Shown here one piece after another: positions 10,403 to 20,126 of a DNA stretch of 64,000 bases (its first letter is position 1; each line of letters starts with the position of its first letter). The stretch lies in NCBI GenBank assembly GCA_016712675.1, contig JADJQR010000001.1, positions 4,092,001-4,156,000 on the forward strand, written 5' to 3'. Under the pieces are notes generated by a model. It was given only the letters and a program-made list of their open reading frames with translations. It did not search any database and was not told the origin of the DNA. The DNA comes from a bacterium (lineage in GTDB: Bacteria > Krumholzibacteriota > Krumholzibacteriia > LZORAL124-64-63). A program made the translations under genes and the position numbers.

Positions 10403-10431
10403 TTGCAAGTCTCCCTAAATGTGTCTAAATA
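10403..10431 (+). promoter_or_regulatory. Promoter of the abiE operon
   Basis: TTGCAA at 10403-10408 and TAAATA at 10426-10431 are 17 bases apart. The -10 box lies inside the left arm of a long inverted repeat, so a protein bound there would block RNA polymerase. The abiEi start codon is 45 bases downstream. Confidence 0.55.
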
Positions 10432-10467
10432 GTGAACGAACATATCTAACGTTCGCTATTTAAACAC
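10421..10467 (+). promoter_or_regulatory. Long inverted-repeat operator for AbiEi autoregulation
   Basis: GTGTCTAAATAGTGAACG (10421-10438) and CGTTCGCTATTTAAACAC (10450-10467) are inverted 18 bp arms with two mismatches, separated by 11 bases. AbiEi antitoxins of characterised systems repress their own operon by binding inverted repeats at the promoter. The position between promoter and start codon fits that role. Confidence 0.7.
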
Positions 10468-10476
10468 AGGTGAGGC

Positions 10477-11097
10477 ATGAGCAAAGGACCAGAAAAACTG
10501 AGCCCCAACGAGGCTGCCATCCTCAAACTGGCAGCCTCCCTTGGCATCCTCAGGCCGCGCGACCTGCGCGCGCGCGGGCATTCGGTCGCCTATCTCCAGC
10601 GCCTGCTGGCAAAGGGGCGTCTGGCCAAGCTCGGGCGTGGCCAGTACGCCCTGCCCGATCGTGAACCGACCGCGGACGACACCCTGGCCGTCACGGCCAA
10701 CCGGTATCCCGCAACGGTGGTTTGCCTGCTCTCGGCGCTCCGGTTCCACCAGCTGACGACCCAGTCACCCCGCTCGATCTGGCTCGCGGTCGAAGGCTCG
10801 AAACTGGCCCCAGCCAACACCCCGGCTGCGGTCCAGGTCGTCAGGATGACCGGCCCCTCGTTCACGAACGGGATCACGACTCACCTCGTCGGCCAGGTTC
10901 CCGTGCGGATCTACGATCCAGCCAAGACCGTCGCCGACTGCTTCAAGTTCCGCAATCGGGTCGGCCTCGACGTCGCCGTCGAGGCGCTCAGGGACTGCCT
11001 GGCCCAGCGGCGCGCCACGCCCGCCCAGATCTGGAGCTTCGCTGGGATCTGCCGCGTCAAGACCATCATGAGGCCTTATCTGGAGGCCCTCACGTGA
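10477..11097 (+). CDS. abiEi: AbiEi-family type IV antitoxin and repressor
   Basis: This 206-residue protein is expected to repress its own operon and to counteract the AbiEii toxin without direct binding. The N-terminal wing-helix region (NEAAILKLAASLGILRPRDL then YLQRLLAKGRLAKLGRGQYA) is the AbiEi_4-type DNA-binding domain. The C-terminal part carries PRSIWLAVE and VRIYDPAKTVADCFKFRN, the conserved antitoxin-domain signature. An 18 bp inverted repeat lies just upstream. The stop codon overlaps the GTG start of the toxin gene, so the pair is translationally coupled. AbiE systems can confer phage abortive infection or plasmid maintenance. Confidence 0.88.
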   Translation: MSKGPEKLSPNEAAILKLAASLGILRPRDLRARGHSVAYLQRLLAKGRLAKLGRGQYALPDREPTADDTLAVTANRYPATVVCLLSALRFHQLTTQSPRSIWLAVEGSKLAPANTPAAVQVVRMTGPSFTNGITTHLVGQVPVRIYDPAKTVADCFKFRNRVGLDVAVEALRDCLAQRRATPAQIWSFAGICRVKTIMRPYLEALT

Positions 11098-11969
11098 CGG
11101 CCGAGGACCGCACCCGCCTGCAGAATTCGGTCCGGCAAAGGCTGCTCAACATCGCCCAGAGGGACAACACCGACTTCCAGATGGTGCTGACAAGGTACGG
11201 ACTGGAACGTTTCCTCTACCGGCTGGGGCGATCCCCCCACAGATCCACCTATGTGCTGAAGGGCGCCTTCCTCTTCTACGCCTGGCAACAAGAGGTGGGT
11301 CGTCCGACCCGCGACCTGGATCTGCTCGGCCACGGCTCCCCGGACATCCGCAGGCTGGAAGGCGTCATCGCCGACATCGCTGCCGTGGAAGTCGAAGCTG
11401 ACGGTTTGGACTTTCAGCCGGATACGATCCGAGGCGAGGCCATCCGCGAAGCTGCATTGTACGACGGGATCCGGTTCAGGCTCGTCGCCAACCTCGGCAA
11501 GACCCGCATTCCGCTGCAAGTCGATATCGGGTTCGGTGACGCCGCCGGACCCTCGGCCGTCGAGCTGGCATACCCGACGCTGCTCGACCAGGACGCCCCC
11601 AGGATCCTGACCTACCGGCCCGAATTCGTGGTCGCAGAAAAGCTCGAGGCGATGGTCACCCTCGGCGACATCAACACCCGACTCAAGGACTACTACGATC
11701 TGTGGCGGATCAGCCGTACCATGGCATTGCCGCGTGAACACCTGATCGAGGCGGTGCGGACCACGTTCTCGCGCCGAGACACCGAGATCCCCACTGAGGT
11801 TCCCTCAGGTTTGGCCGACGGATTCGCCGACGCCCCTCGGTCCCGCATGTGGACCGCATTCATTGCCCGGAACGGACTCGACGCGGGAGGTGCATCCCTC
11901 GTGGAAGCGGTACGGGAGCTGCGCTTCCACTATTGGCCGTTGATCAAGGCGGCAGGAATTGCCGAATGA
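11094..11969 (+). CDS. abiEii: AbiEii-family nucleotidyltransferase toxin
   Basis: The 291-residue product is a type IV toxin of the DNA polymerase-beta-like nucleotidyltransferase fold. The conserved KGAFLFYAWQ is followed by RPTRDLDLLGHG, which supplies the paired acidic residues of the GS/DxD active site. Later motifs include FVVAEKLEAMVTLG and TRLKDYYDLW, both typical of AbiEii. GTG 11094 is chosen because it overlaps the antitoxin stop (GTGA) and GGAGG lies 8 bases upstream. Related toxins transfer nucleotides to cellular targets such as tRNA; the target here is unknown. The reading frame is intact. Confidence 0.9.
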   Translation: MTAEDRTRLQNSVRQRLLNIAQRDNTDFQMVLTRYGLERFLYRLGRSPHRSTYVLKGAFLFYAWQQEVGRPTRDLDLLGHGSPDIRRLEGVIADIAAVEVEADGLDFQPDTIRGEAIREAALYDGIRFRLVANLGKTRIPLQVDIGFGDAAGPSAVELAYPTLLDQDAPRILTYRPEFVVAEKLEAMVTLGDINTRLKDYYDLWRISRTMALPREHLIEAVRTTFSRRDTEIPTEVPSGLADGFADAPRSRMWTAFIARNGLDAGGASLVEAVRELRFHYWPLIKAAGIAE

Positions 11970-12285
11970 GATGGTTGGACCAGAGATTCGTGAGGGAGTT
12001 GCCGTGAACGAGCAGACACGCCACATCCTCGAGGTCAAGCGCGCGCAGCCTGGAGTTGAGCAGGACCATGTTGCGCCGGCCTGCATCGCACCGCGGCGGT
12101 GGCACGAAGTCCGCCTGATCCGTCCGGGACTTGCAACGGGCAAGGGAGTCGGCTCCGTGACGGCGCTGCCGGCGCGGGCCGCTGCCCCGCGACGATGCCA
12201 AAACATACACATACAATAGCCTTGACGAGTTCATAATATACCTATATTTTATTCAAACAAGAAACGCCCAGGAGCGGAGGAAATC
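11970..12285. other. Intergenic stretch with AT-rich promoter region
   Basis: I see no convincing gene in this 316 bp. Short frames on both strands lack family resemblance. The last 70 bases turn AT-rich and include TTGACG at 12222-12227 with TATTTT at 12245-12250 (17 bp spacing), a likely promoter for the AAA ATPase that follows. Confidence 0.5.
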
Positions 12286-13677
12286 TTGCAACGCCATGCC
12301 ATGAAAAGACTTAACTCATGGCTTGAGACAGTGAACCGAAAGCCCTTGCTCATTCGCGGTGCGCGCCAAGTGGGCAAGTCCACGCTCGTCCGCCTCTTCG
12401 CCCAGCGTACGGGTCGGGACCTCTACGAAGTCGATCTCGAGCGGTACCCGGAACTCGAAGCCGTCTTCGCATCGCGGGACACGTCGCGGATCATGTCGGA
12501 ACTGGAATACCTGATCGACAAGGGTCCCCTCAAAGGCCATGCGTCCATGCTCTTCCTGGACGAGATCCAGGCCGCACCCTCCGCCGTTGCGGCTCTCCGC
12601 TCCCTGCACGAAGACCGACCCGACCTGCCGGTCATCGCCGCCGGTTCGCTGCTCGAGTTCGTCCTGGCGGACCACGCCTTCTCCATGCCCGTGGGTCGCA
12701 TCGAGTACCTGTTTCTGGAGCCCATGGGATTCGAGGAATTCCTCGAGGCGCTCGACGAGATGTCGCTGCTGGAACTGCTGCGCACGCACCGGTTCGGCGA
12801 TGACTTTCCGGGGACTGCCCACAGGCGGCTGCTGGGGCGGCTTCGCGACTACATGCTGGTCGGCGGGATGCCGGAACCCGTACGTGTCTTTGCCGAGACG
12901 GGTTCATTCGCGGCCACGGGCTCGGTCCACGCTTCGATCCTCGAGACCTATCGCGACGACTTCGCCAAGTACGGCTCGCGCTCCGAGATCGCCCAGTTGC
13001 GCCGCATCTACGGTTTCGTCCCCGGAGCCGTCGGCGAGAAGTTCAAGTATTCCCGCGTGGACTCGGACGCCAGGTCGCGCGACGTCAAGCGGGCCCTCGA
13101 GCTGCTGGTGATGGCGCGGGTCGTCCGCCGCGTGACGCACACCGATGCGACCGGCCTCCCCCTTGGCGCGAACCTCAAGGAGTCGGCCTTCAAGACCTAC
13201 TTCCTGGACGTCGGCCTCATGAATGCCGCCTGCGGCATCGACCGCTTGACGCCAGAGCAGGTGGCCGGGGCGCGCTTCGTCAACGAAGGCGCCATGGCCG
13301 AGCAGTACATCGCCCAGCACCTGCCCCTGCTCGCGCCCGACGACCGCGCCTACACGCCCACCTACTGGCTGCGGGAGGGCCGCACCAACAACGCCGAGGT
13401 TGACTTCGTGCATCAACTCGGCCCAGATGTCGCGCCCATCGAGGTGAAGGCCGGCAAGAGCGGATCGCTGAAGTCGCTTCTGGAACTGGTGTCGGCGCGG
13501 AGCTATGATCGGGCCCTGCGCTTCGACACGAATCCCCCGCACCTTCAGCGCGTTTCACACGCGCGGTCACACGGCGACGAAGTGGTCGAGTTCACGCTGC
13601 TGTCATTGCCCCTCTATATGGTCGAGCAGGCCCCCCGGCTCTGGAGGGATCCCGGAGACGGCGCAAGTGCGCCATGA
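12286..13677 (+). CDS. AAA ATPase with DUF4143 domain
   Basis: This 463-residue protein has the P-loop IRGARQVGKSTLVRLF near residue 25 and a Walker B-like MLFLDEIQ, the AAA_14 arrangement. The C-terminal DUF4143 part contains YRDDFAKYG, FKTYFLDVGLMNAA and an endonuclease-like NNAEVDFV ... PIEVKAGKSGS segment, which resembles the restriction-endonuclease-like fold common in this family. TTG 12286 is preferred because GGAGG sits 5 bases before it, whereas ATG 12301 lies 20 bases away. These ATPases are widespread and often accompany toxin-antitoxin or mobile regions; their function is not established. Confidence 0.85.
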   Translation: MQRHAMKRLNSWLETVNRKPLLIRGARQVGKSTLVRLFAQRTGRDLYEVDLERYPELEAVFASRDTSRIMSELEYLIDKGPLKGHASMLFLDEIQAAPSAVAALRSLHEDRPDLPVIAAGSLLEFVLADHAFSMPVGRIEYLFLEPMGFEEFLEALDEMSLLELLRTHRFGDDFPGTAHRRLLGRLRDYMLVGGMPEPVRVFAETGSFAATGSVHASILETYRDDFAKYGSRSEIAQLRRIYGFVPGAVGEKFKYSRVDSDARSRDVKRALELLVMARVVRRVTHTDATGLPLGANLKESAFKTYFLDVGLMNAACGIDRLTPEQVAGARFVNEGAMAEQYIAQHLPLLAPDDRAYTPTYWLREGRTNNAEVDFVHQLGPDVAPIEVKAGKSGSLKSLLELVSARSYDRALRFDTNPPHLQRVSHARSHGDEVVEFTLLSLPLYMVEQAPRLWRDPGDGASAP

Positions 13678-13687
13678 GCCTTGCGCC
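13660..13687 (+). terminator. Hairpin spanning the end of the AAA ATPase gene
   Basis: GGCGCAAG at 13660-13667 pairs with CTTGCGCC at 13680-13687 across a 12-base loop containing the TGA stop. The arms are the same half-sites that make up the repeated TTGCGCCGGCGCAA palindrome, but in the opposite order. TTTCTG follows shortly after, so it may act as a terminator. Confidence 0.45.
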
Positions 13688-13785
13688 TGGCGCATTTCTG
13701 TAGGCACAGGTTCGCCAAGGGCATAGCCTGACGATGAACGTGGTACGATCAACGGTGGAAGCACAGGCCCAGGGAGGCGCCGATC

Positions 13786-14829
13786 GTGAGCGAGAAGATC
13801 TTCATCGGCACCGACAGCGGCGCCACCACCACCAAGTTCTGCGCCGTCTACGAGAACGGCGAGACGGTGTCCACGCGGGTGCTGCAGAGGCCCACGAATG
13901 CGCAGGACGGCCGCGAGGCGGTCATCGGCGGCTGGATCGCGGGCATCGGCGAGTTCCTCGCGCAGAACGGCCTGCAGTGGACGCAGGTTCACGGCGTGGG
14001 GCTGGCGATCCCGGGGCCCTACGAGCGCTACGGCGTCTGGGGGAAGTCGCCCAACCTCCCCGCCCACTTCTGCGGCTGGGATGTGCACCAGGATTTCAGC
14101 GAGGCGCTGGCCGGCCCGATCGGCCGCCACGTCCCGCTCTCGGTCGGCAATGACGGCAACTACGGCGGCGTGGCCGAGGCGCAGCTGGCGCGCGGCCGGA
14201 CGCGCGCCTCGGTGGCGATGCTCATGCCCGGCTCGGGGCTCGGGGCGGCGTTCGTCGGCGCCGATGGGCTCTGTCTGGACGGCGACACGCTGGCCGGCAT
14301 GGAAGCCGGCCACATGCCCGTGCCGCTGCAGCTGCTGGAACTGACCGGCAAGCCGCTGGCCTGCGGCTGCGGCCGCGACTGGGGCTGCGTCGAGGCCTAC
14401 ACCACCATCTCCGGCCTGGGCCAGCTGCTGGCGATCTTTCTTCAGCGCCACCCGGAGCATGAACTCGCCGGGTCGGCGGCCCCGCTCAAGGACCAGGTGC
14501 TTTCGCTACGCAGCCGCGCGCAGGAGGGCGACGCGCTGGCGCTGGAGATCTTCGACTTCCAGGCCCGGGTGATGGGCCTTCATGTGGCCAACCTGGCCAT
14601 GGCGCTGGATCCGGGCATCTTCATCATCGGCGGCGGGCTGATGGACCACGAGGCGACGACGCCGGCGTTCCGGGAGCGGTACCTGGACCTCATCGAGCAG
14701 TCGGCCCGGCCCTATCTCTGGCCGCAGCAGCGCGAGACGCTGAAGATCGTGCCGGCGGCGCTGGGCGAGATGTCGCAGGCGATCGGCGCGGCTTTGGTGG
14801 CGTTGTATCGCAGTGGGACGATGGCGTGA
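13786..14829 (+). CDS. ROK-family sugar kinase
   Basis: The 347-residue product probably phosphorylates a hexose such as glucose or N-acetyl sugar with ATP. The N-terminal phosphate loop reads IGTDSGATTTKFCAV. A GNDGNYGGVAEAQLARG segment carries the catalytic aspartate, and the ROK zinc signature appears as CGCGRDWGCVEAYTT near residue 195. The C-terminal GIFIIGGGLMDH is also typical. GTG 13786 is preceded by AGGGAGG at 8 bases. ROK proteins can also be repressors, but there is no helix-turn-helix here, so kinase is the better call. Substrate cannot be fixed from sequence. Confidence 0.85.
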   Translation: MSEKIFIGTDSGATTTKFCAVYENGETVSTRVLQRPTNAQDGREAVIGGWIAGIGEFLAQNGLQWTQVHGVGLAIPGPYERYGVWGKSPNLPAHFCGWDVHQDFSEALAGPIGRHVPLSVGNDGNYGGVAEAQLARGRTRASVAMLMPGSGLGAAFVGADGLCLDGDTLAGMEAGHMPVPLQLLELTGKPLACGCGRDWGCVEAYTTISGLGQLLAIFLQRHPEHELAGSAAPLKDQVLSLRSRAQEGDALALEIFDFQARVMGLHVANLAMALDPGIFIIGGGLMDHEATTPAFRERYLDLIEQSARPYLWPQQRETLKIVPAALGEMSQAIGAALVALYRSGTMA

Positions 14830-14879
14830 GCTTGCTGGGACGGGAAGACGGCTCGGCCCGCGATTACGGCAGTTGCTGA

Positions 14880-14910
14880 TGCTGATTGTGAATTGAATCC
14901 CCAATCAGCA
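14880..14910. repeat. 9 bp inverted repeat between convergent genes
   Basis: TGCTGATTG (14880-14888) and CAATCAGCA (14902-14910) are exact inverted arms around a 13-base loop. They sit between the convergent ROK and bacterioferritin genes. A GATATC pair follows nearby. A terminator or processing role is possible. Confidence 0.4.
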
Positions 14911-14993
14911 AATTGCGCCACATTACGTTGATATCAAACGAGATATCACGTGCGCGATTGCTGATCGACGCCTTTCTGCCACCCCGCCGACCA

Positions 14994-15009
14994 CTTGCGC
15001 CGGCGCAAG
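14994..15009. repeat. Palindromic repeat CTTGCGCCGGCGCAAG, copy 2
   Basis: This copy extends to a 16 bp perfect palindrome, or 18 bp counting the flanking A and T. It lies between convergent genes, downstream of the bacterioferritin stop. Confidence 0.75.
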
Positions 15010-15081
15010 TCCCCCGCCCCGCCGCACCCGGCCGCCCTTGTGGCCTGCCGGGCGCGGCCGTCGTTCCGCCTGGACGTGCGC

Positions 15082-15579
15082 TCACTCGCCCGGCTGCTGC
15101 GCCCCGCGCGTCTTCGCGCGCTCGATGCTCTGCAGGGCCAGGTAGTCCTTGCCGAAGCGGGCCAGGTTGCCCAGCTCGGTGTCGTACTGGTCGAAGTGGC
15201 GCTCCTCGTCGGCCACCAGCTCCTCGAACAGCTTCTTGCTCTGGCTGTCTGCGTTCTGGGCGCACTCGACGGCCATGCGGTTGTAGTCGCGGGCGCTCTG
15301 CTCCTCCATGCCGGCGGCCAGCTCGAGCATGCGCTTGACATCCGTCTCGTTGGCGACCGCGGCGCTGGCGACCATCACCACGTCGCCCTTGAGGAAGAGG
15401 ATGCGCTCGGCCAGCCGCTCGATGTGCATCATCTCCTCGATGGCCGTGCGCCGGAACAGGTTGGCCAGCAGGTCGAAGCCCTGGTCGTCGCAGTGGAAGT
15501 GCCAGTACATGTACTGGTGGACGGCGGACAGCTCGTCGGCGACCGCCTGGTTCAGCAGGGTCACGCTCTTCTCGTGCAT
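15082..15579 (-). CDS. bfr: Bacterioferritin
   Basis: This 165-residue ferritin-like protein should store iron as a shell-forming ferroxidase. The four-helix bundle shows the metal ligands in ADELSAVHQYMYWHFHC, EEMMHIERLAERILFLKGD and the C-terminal EERHFDQYDTELGNL. The length fits the family. ATG 15579 is preceded by GGGAGGAA, while an ATG 24 bases upstream lacks such a site. The gene converges on the ROK kinase and stands alone. Whether it binds heme cannot be decided; the methionine ligand region near residue 50 is only loosely matched. Confidence 0.88.
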   Translation of the reverse strand: MHEKSVTLLNQAVADELSAVHQYMYWHFHCDDQGFDLLANLFRRTAIEEMMHIERLAERILFLKGDVVMVASAAVANETDVKRMLELAAGMEEQSARDYNRMAVECAQNADSQSKKLFEELVADEERHFDQYDTELGNLARFGKDYLALQSIERAKTRGAQQPGE

Positions 15580-15698
15580 GAGGGTTCCTCCCGGCGGGGA
15601 CATGCAGGGTCAGGATCGGCTTGCCTGCCGAATCTAGAGGCTGCACGGCGCGTGGACAAGCGCGGGCGACTTCGGCGGCCCTGCCTTCCTGCCAACAC

Positions 15699-17117
15699 CT
15701 ACTTCAGGAGCGTGATCTTCACCTCGCGCTCGCCGTCGGCGTCCACCAGCCGCGCGCAATAGACACCGGCCGGCACCGCAAGGCCGGCGTCGTCACGCCC
15801 ATCCCAGGTCGCGGTCGTCGGTCCGGCCGCCAGCGTGCCGTCCAGCAACGTGCGCACGTGCCCGCCGCGCACGTCGTGGATCACCAGTTGTGCCGGCCCG
15901 GACCGGTCCACCGTGAACGAGATCTCGACGCGCGGGTTGAACGGGTTCGGCCAGGCGGCCAGGGCTCCGCGCGCCGGCGGCACCGCGATACCCGCCGCCG
16001 CATCGCAGTGGAGCGGATAGGGTCCGTGCCCGGTCACCAGCCAGCCGTCGCGCACCTCCACGCCCCGGGCAACCGTGGCACTGCCGTCGCCGATGTGGGT
16101 GGGGGTGGACGGATCGCTCACGTCGTAGGCGGCAAAGCCGCCGTCGTAGACGACATCGCCGCTCCAGACGGCGGGCTTGTCGCTGTACGCGCCGAACAGG
16201 CTGCTGACGGCGACCGGAGCGCCGGGCCCCTTCAGGCGGTGGATCTGCATCTGCCGGGTGGAGCTGCCGAACCTCAACACGGCCAGGTCGCCGCTCAGAG
16301 AGAGGCTGCCGACGCGGCCCGGGATGGTGAACGCCAGGACCGGATGGTCGAGATCGCTCACGTTCAGGGCGCACATCTGCGTGCTCGTCGAGAAGTAGAC
16401 GATGTCGCCATCCCGGCCCAGCCAGCGCGTGACCGCGGACGCGACGGCGCCGCGCGCCACCGGCGCCGATGGCACGCCGAAGTCGATCGCCTGCACCTGC
16501 GCACCGCCGAGGCCCACCAGCGCCACGTCGTCCGTCAGCGCGAACGGCCCGGGGCCCGGGTCCACGGCGCCGGCGAAGAAGCCGATCTCGCTGATGTCTC
16601 CGGGATCGGTGGCGTCGTAGCAGCCCAGCCCGGACACGCCGTCCATCCAGCCGATCGCCGCCTGGAACAGGCGCCGGCCCGACAGCGCCAAGGCACCGGA
16701 GAGCGGTGAGCCGTAGTGGACGGTGCCGGCGTCCGCGTCGATGAAGCGGTAGTCGATGCCCATGCTGTTGCCGTGGCCGACCGCGCACAGGGCGTCGCTC
16801 GCCGCAGCGATGAACTCGCTGTCGCTGAACTCGACGGAATAGCTCACCTCGTCGACCAGGGTTGGCTGCAACGGGTCGCGGACGTCGTAGTAGCGGCAGG
16901 CGCTGAGGCTCGGCACGCTCATGTCCAGCTTCTGCAGGAAGCCGCCTGTCAGTGTGCCGCCGACAACGTTGTGGAACGCCGCGTCATCCCACGAGGTGAC
17001 CGGAACCACGAGCGGCACGCTGCCCCAATCGATGCAGGCGGCAAGGCCCTGCCCGGACAGGGCACCGGCCAGCACGGTCAGAACGAGAATGCCCCTGCGC
17101 GCACGACGCATGTTCAT
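15699..17117 (-). CDS. Secreted LVIVD-repeat protein with FlgD-like tail
   Basis: The 472-residue product begins with a signal peptide (about residues 1-27, ending GQGLAAC). The body repeats a propeller-like pattern such as YYDVRDPLQPTLV, CYDATDPGDISEIGF, ALNVSDLDHPVLAF and AYDVSDPSTPTHIG, which is the LVIVD type. The final 85 residues form the FlgD-like domain with AWPNPFNPRVEISF, GGHVRTLLDG and [25 protein letters not shown] precedes the start. No enzyme motif is visible; it is likely displayed or secreted and its role is unknown. Confidence 0.8.
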   Translation of the reverse strand: MNMRRARRGILVLTVLAGALSGQGLAACIDWGSVPLVVPVTSWDDAAFHNVVGGTLTGGFLQKLDMSVPSLSACRYYDVRDPLQPTLVDEVSYSVEFSDSEFIAAASDALCAVGHGNSMGIDYRFIDADAGTVHYGSPLSGALALSGRRLFQAAIGWMDGVSGLGCYDATDPGDISEIGFFAGAVDPGPGPFALTDDVALVGLGGAQVQAIDFGVPSAPVARGAVASAVTRWLGRDGDIVYFSTSTQMCALNVSDLDHPVLAFTIPGRVGSLSLSGDLAVLRFGSSTRQMQIHRLKGPGAPVAVSSLFGAYSDKPAVWSGDVVYDGGFAAYDVSDPSTPTHIGDGSATVARGVEVRDGWLVTGHGPYPLHCDAAAGIAVPPARGALAAWPNPFNPRVEISFTVDRSGPAQLVIHDVRGGHVRTLLDGTLAAGPTTATWDGRDDAGLAVPAGVYCARLVDADGEREVKITLLK

Positions 17118-17397
17118 GCCCTTCCCCCTCTCCCTAGTGGCCGCCCGCCGTGGTGCGAGTGCAGGCGCCCGGCTGCGACCGACGTATACGACTGTACCAC
17201 GACCGGGCCGGCCATTGTGGTCGGAGGGGCGCTTTCACAGCCCCAATCACCCGCGGAGGCGATGGATCATCAAACGATCGCACAGCGGGTCATGTCGCGC
17301 TCACACGAGGCAACCATTCGCGCGCGCAGCGCGTATACTGTCCGCTGTGCCCGCAATGCGACCACACCGGCCACCCCCGACCCGGAGTCCCACCCCC

Positions 17398-18324
17398 ATG
17401 GCGCAACCCAAAGGCTGCCTGAAGTCCTGCGGCATCGGCTGCGCGGCATTCGCCGCCTTGCTGGTGATCGGCGGCGTGATCATCTCGACGCTGGCCTGGA
17501 AGGCGCTCAACGGGGACGGCAAAGGGCGGCCGGCTGCGGATGTGGCCATCGAGGCGCCGGCCGGCTCGGTGAGCGAGCCGATGAGCGCGCGCGCGGCGCG
17601 GCTGACCACCACGCACGGCGGGCGCGTGCGGCTGGTGCTCGGTGAAGGCGAGTTCCGCCTGCGCCCGGCCAAGCCCGGTGAGGGGCTGCATGCGCGCGCC
17701 GAGTACGACTCGACGGTGCATCGCCTGACCGAGCGGTTCAGCGTGCTGCCCGATTCCTCGTGGGAATACCACCTGGACTGCCGGCAAGTGGGCTCCACTT
17801 CGTTCCTCAAGCAGCTCTTCGGCGGCAAGCGCACGAACGCGAAGGTGACGGTGTACCTCCCGGCCGAGGTGCCCCTGGACCTGGACCTGCACGCGCGCCG
17901 CGGCGGCTGCGAGGCGGACCTGGGCGGGCTGTGGCTGCGCACGGGCGAGATCCGCTTCGACCAGGGCGGGATCGAGCTGGAGTTCAGCAGCCCTCTGCGC
18001 GAACCGATGGAGAGCCTGCGGCTGCAGGCGCGCATGGGCGGCATCTCCGCCAAGCGCGTGGGCAACGCCTCGCCGCGGGCCCTGGACATCGACTGCGCCA
18101 TGGGCGGCGGCGATATCGACCTGCGCGGCGCCTGGCGCGGCGACTGCGTGGCCCGCGCCTCGGCGCGCATGGGCGGGGTCAGCCTGCAGGTGCCGGCCGA
18201 GATGCGGGTCGAGGGGCATGGCGCTTCCGAGCCGTCGCTGGCCGCCTCGAACGCCGAAGTGCCGGCGCCGGTGCTGCGGCTGACGGTCGACGCGAAGATG
18301 GGCGAAATCGAAGTAACAAGATAG
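17398..18324 (+). CDS. Membrane-anchored toastrack-like protein (DUF4097/LiaF-like)
   Basis: This 308-residue protein has one N-terminal membrane segment (about residues 14-36, FAALLVIGGVIISTLAW). The remainder is a repetitive beta-solenoid with phrases such as LRLQARMGGISAKRVG, DCAMGGGDIDL and TVDAKMGEIEVTR, typical of DUF4097 or LiaF-like toastrack domains. Such domains act as extracytoplasmic scaffolds in envelope stress systems, but no histidine kinase is adjacent on the same side; the kai operon starts 190 bases later. The start lacks an obvious ribosome binding site (CACCCCCATG), so initiation here is less certain. Confidence 0.7.
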   Translation: MAQPKGCLKSCGIGCAAFAALLVIGGVIISTLAWKALNGDGKGRPAADVAIEAPAGSVSEPMSARAARLTTTHGGRVRLVLGEGEFRLRPAKPGEGLHARAEYDSTVHRLTERFSVLPDSSWEYHLDCRQVGSTSFLKQLFGGKRTNAKVTVYLPAEVPLDLDLHARRGGCEADLGGLWLRTGEIRFDQGGIELEFSSPLREPMESLRLQARMGGISAKRVGNASPRALDIDCAMGGGDIDLRGAWRGDCVARASARMGGVSLQVPAEMRVEGHGASEPSLAASNAEVPAPVLRLTVDAKMGEIEVTR

Positions 18325-18419
18325 GTACAGCCGGCAATGCCGACGTCCAGGCGGTGGCGCACCTTTATTGCGACTGCCTTTGAATTTCTTTCTCAGCAAT
18401 AACTTGGATAAACGATGAA

Positions 18420-18447
18420 TTGACACCCTTTGCCGCACCCCTGTAAC
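18420..18447 (+). promoter_or_regulatory. Promoter of the kai operon
   Basis: TTGACA at 18420-18425 and TGTAAC at 18442-18447 are 16 bases apart. The stretch is AT-rich compared with its surroundings and lies 67 bases before the first kinase start codon. Confidence 0.55.
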
Positions 18448-18513
18448 TTCCTTTAACAGGAACGGACTGGGGATGACGTTCCTTCCCGGACTCTCGCCGT
18501 CAGGAACCTGCCC

Positions 18514-19659
<1,146 letters not shown>

Positions 19660-19663
19660 CTCC

Positions 19664-20125
19664 ATGGCGGTCAGCAAGCCGATCACGATCCTGTACGCCG
19701 AGGACGACGAGGAGGACCGCACGCTGGTCCTCGAGGCGATGCGGGAAAGTCGCCTGGGCAACCACATCGTGACCGTCAGCGATGGCGAAGAGCTGCTCGA
19801 GTACCTGCAGTGCAAGGGCCGTTACTCGGGGCGGGCCCCGGGCTTGCCCGGGCTCATCCTGCTGGACCTGAACATGCCGCGGCTGGACGGCCGCGAGGCA
19901 TTGCGCGAGATCAAGGCGGACGCGGACCTGCGCCGCATCCCGGTCATCGTGCTGACGACCTCGCGGGCCGAGGAGGACATCCTGCGCACCTATGACCTGG
20001 GCATCAGCTCGTTCATCGTCAAGCCCGTGACCTTCGACAGCCTGGTCGACACGGTGCGCACGCTGGACAAGTACTGGCTGGAAATCGTGGAACTGCCCGT
20101 ACCCCGGCAGTCGACGGGCGGTTGA
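19664..20125 (+). CDS. Rcp1-like single-domain response regulator
   Basis: The 153-residue protein is a lone receiver domain. Acidic residues are in YAEDDEEDRT, the phospho-acceptor aspartate is in ILLDLNMPRLDG, and the conserved threonine and lysine are in VLTTSRAEED and FIVKPVTFDS. It is the type that partners SHDLQEPLR kinases. ATG 19664 starts 4 bases after the kinase stop, and the next gene begins one base after its stop, so all three are cotranscribed. It has no output domain and probably relays phosphate or binds another protein. Confidence 0.88.
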   Translation: MAVSKPITILYAEDDEEDRTLVLEAMRESRLGNHIVTVSDGEELLEYLQCKGRYSGRAPGLPGLILLDLNMPRLDGREALREIKADADLRRIPVIVLTTSRAEEDILRTYDLGISSFIVKPVTFDSLVDTVRTLDKYWLEIVELPVPRQSTGG

Positions 20126-20126
20126 G

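Noticed and set aside
11959-12219. An 86-residue frame after the AbiEii gene
   Set aside because: It overlaps the toxin end, lacks a motif and an opposing frame is equally open; coding status is not supported.
13660-13694. A sixth copy of the TTGCGCCGGCGCAA palindrome
   Set aside because: TTGCGCCTGGCGCA at 13681 is only a partial match; the site is better described as a hairpin of reversed half-sites.
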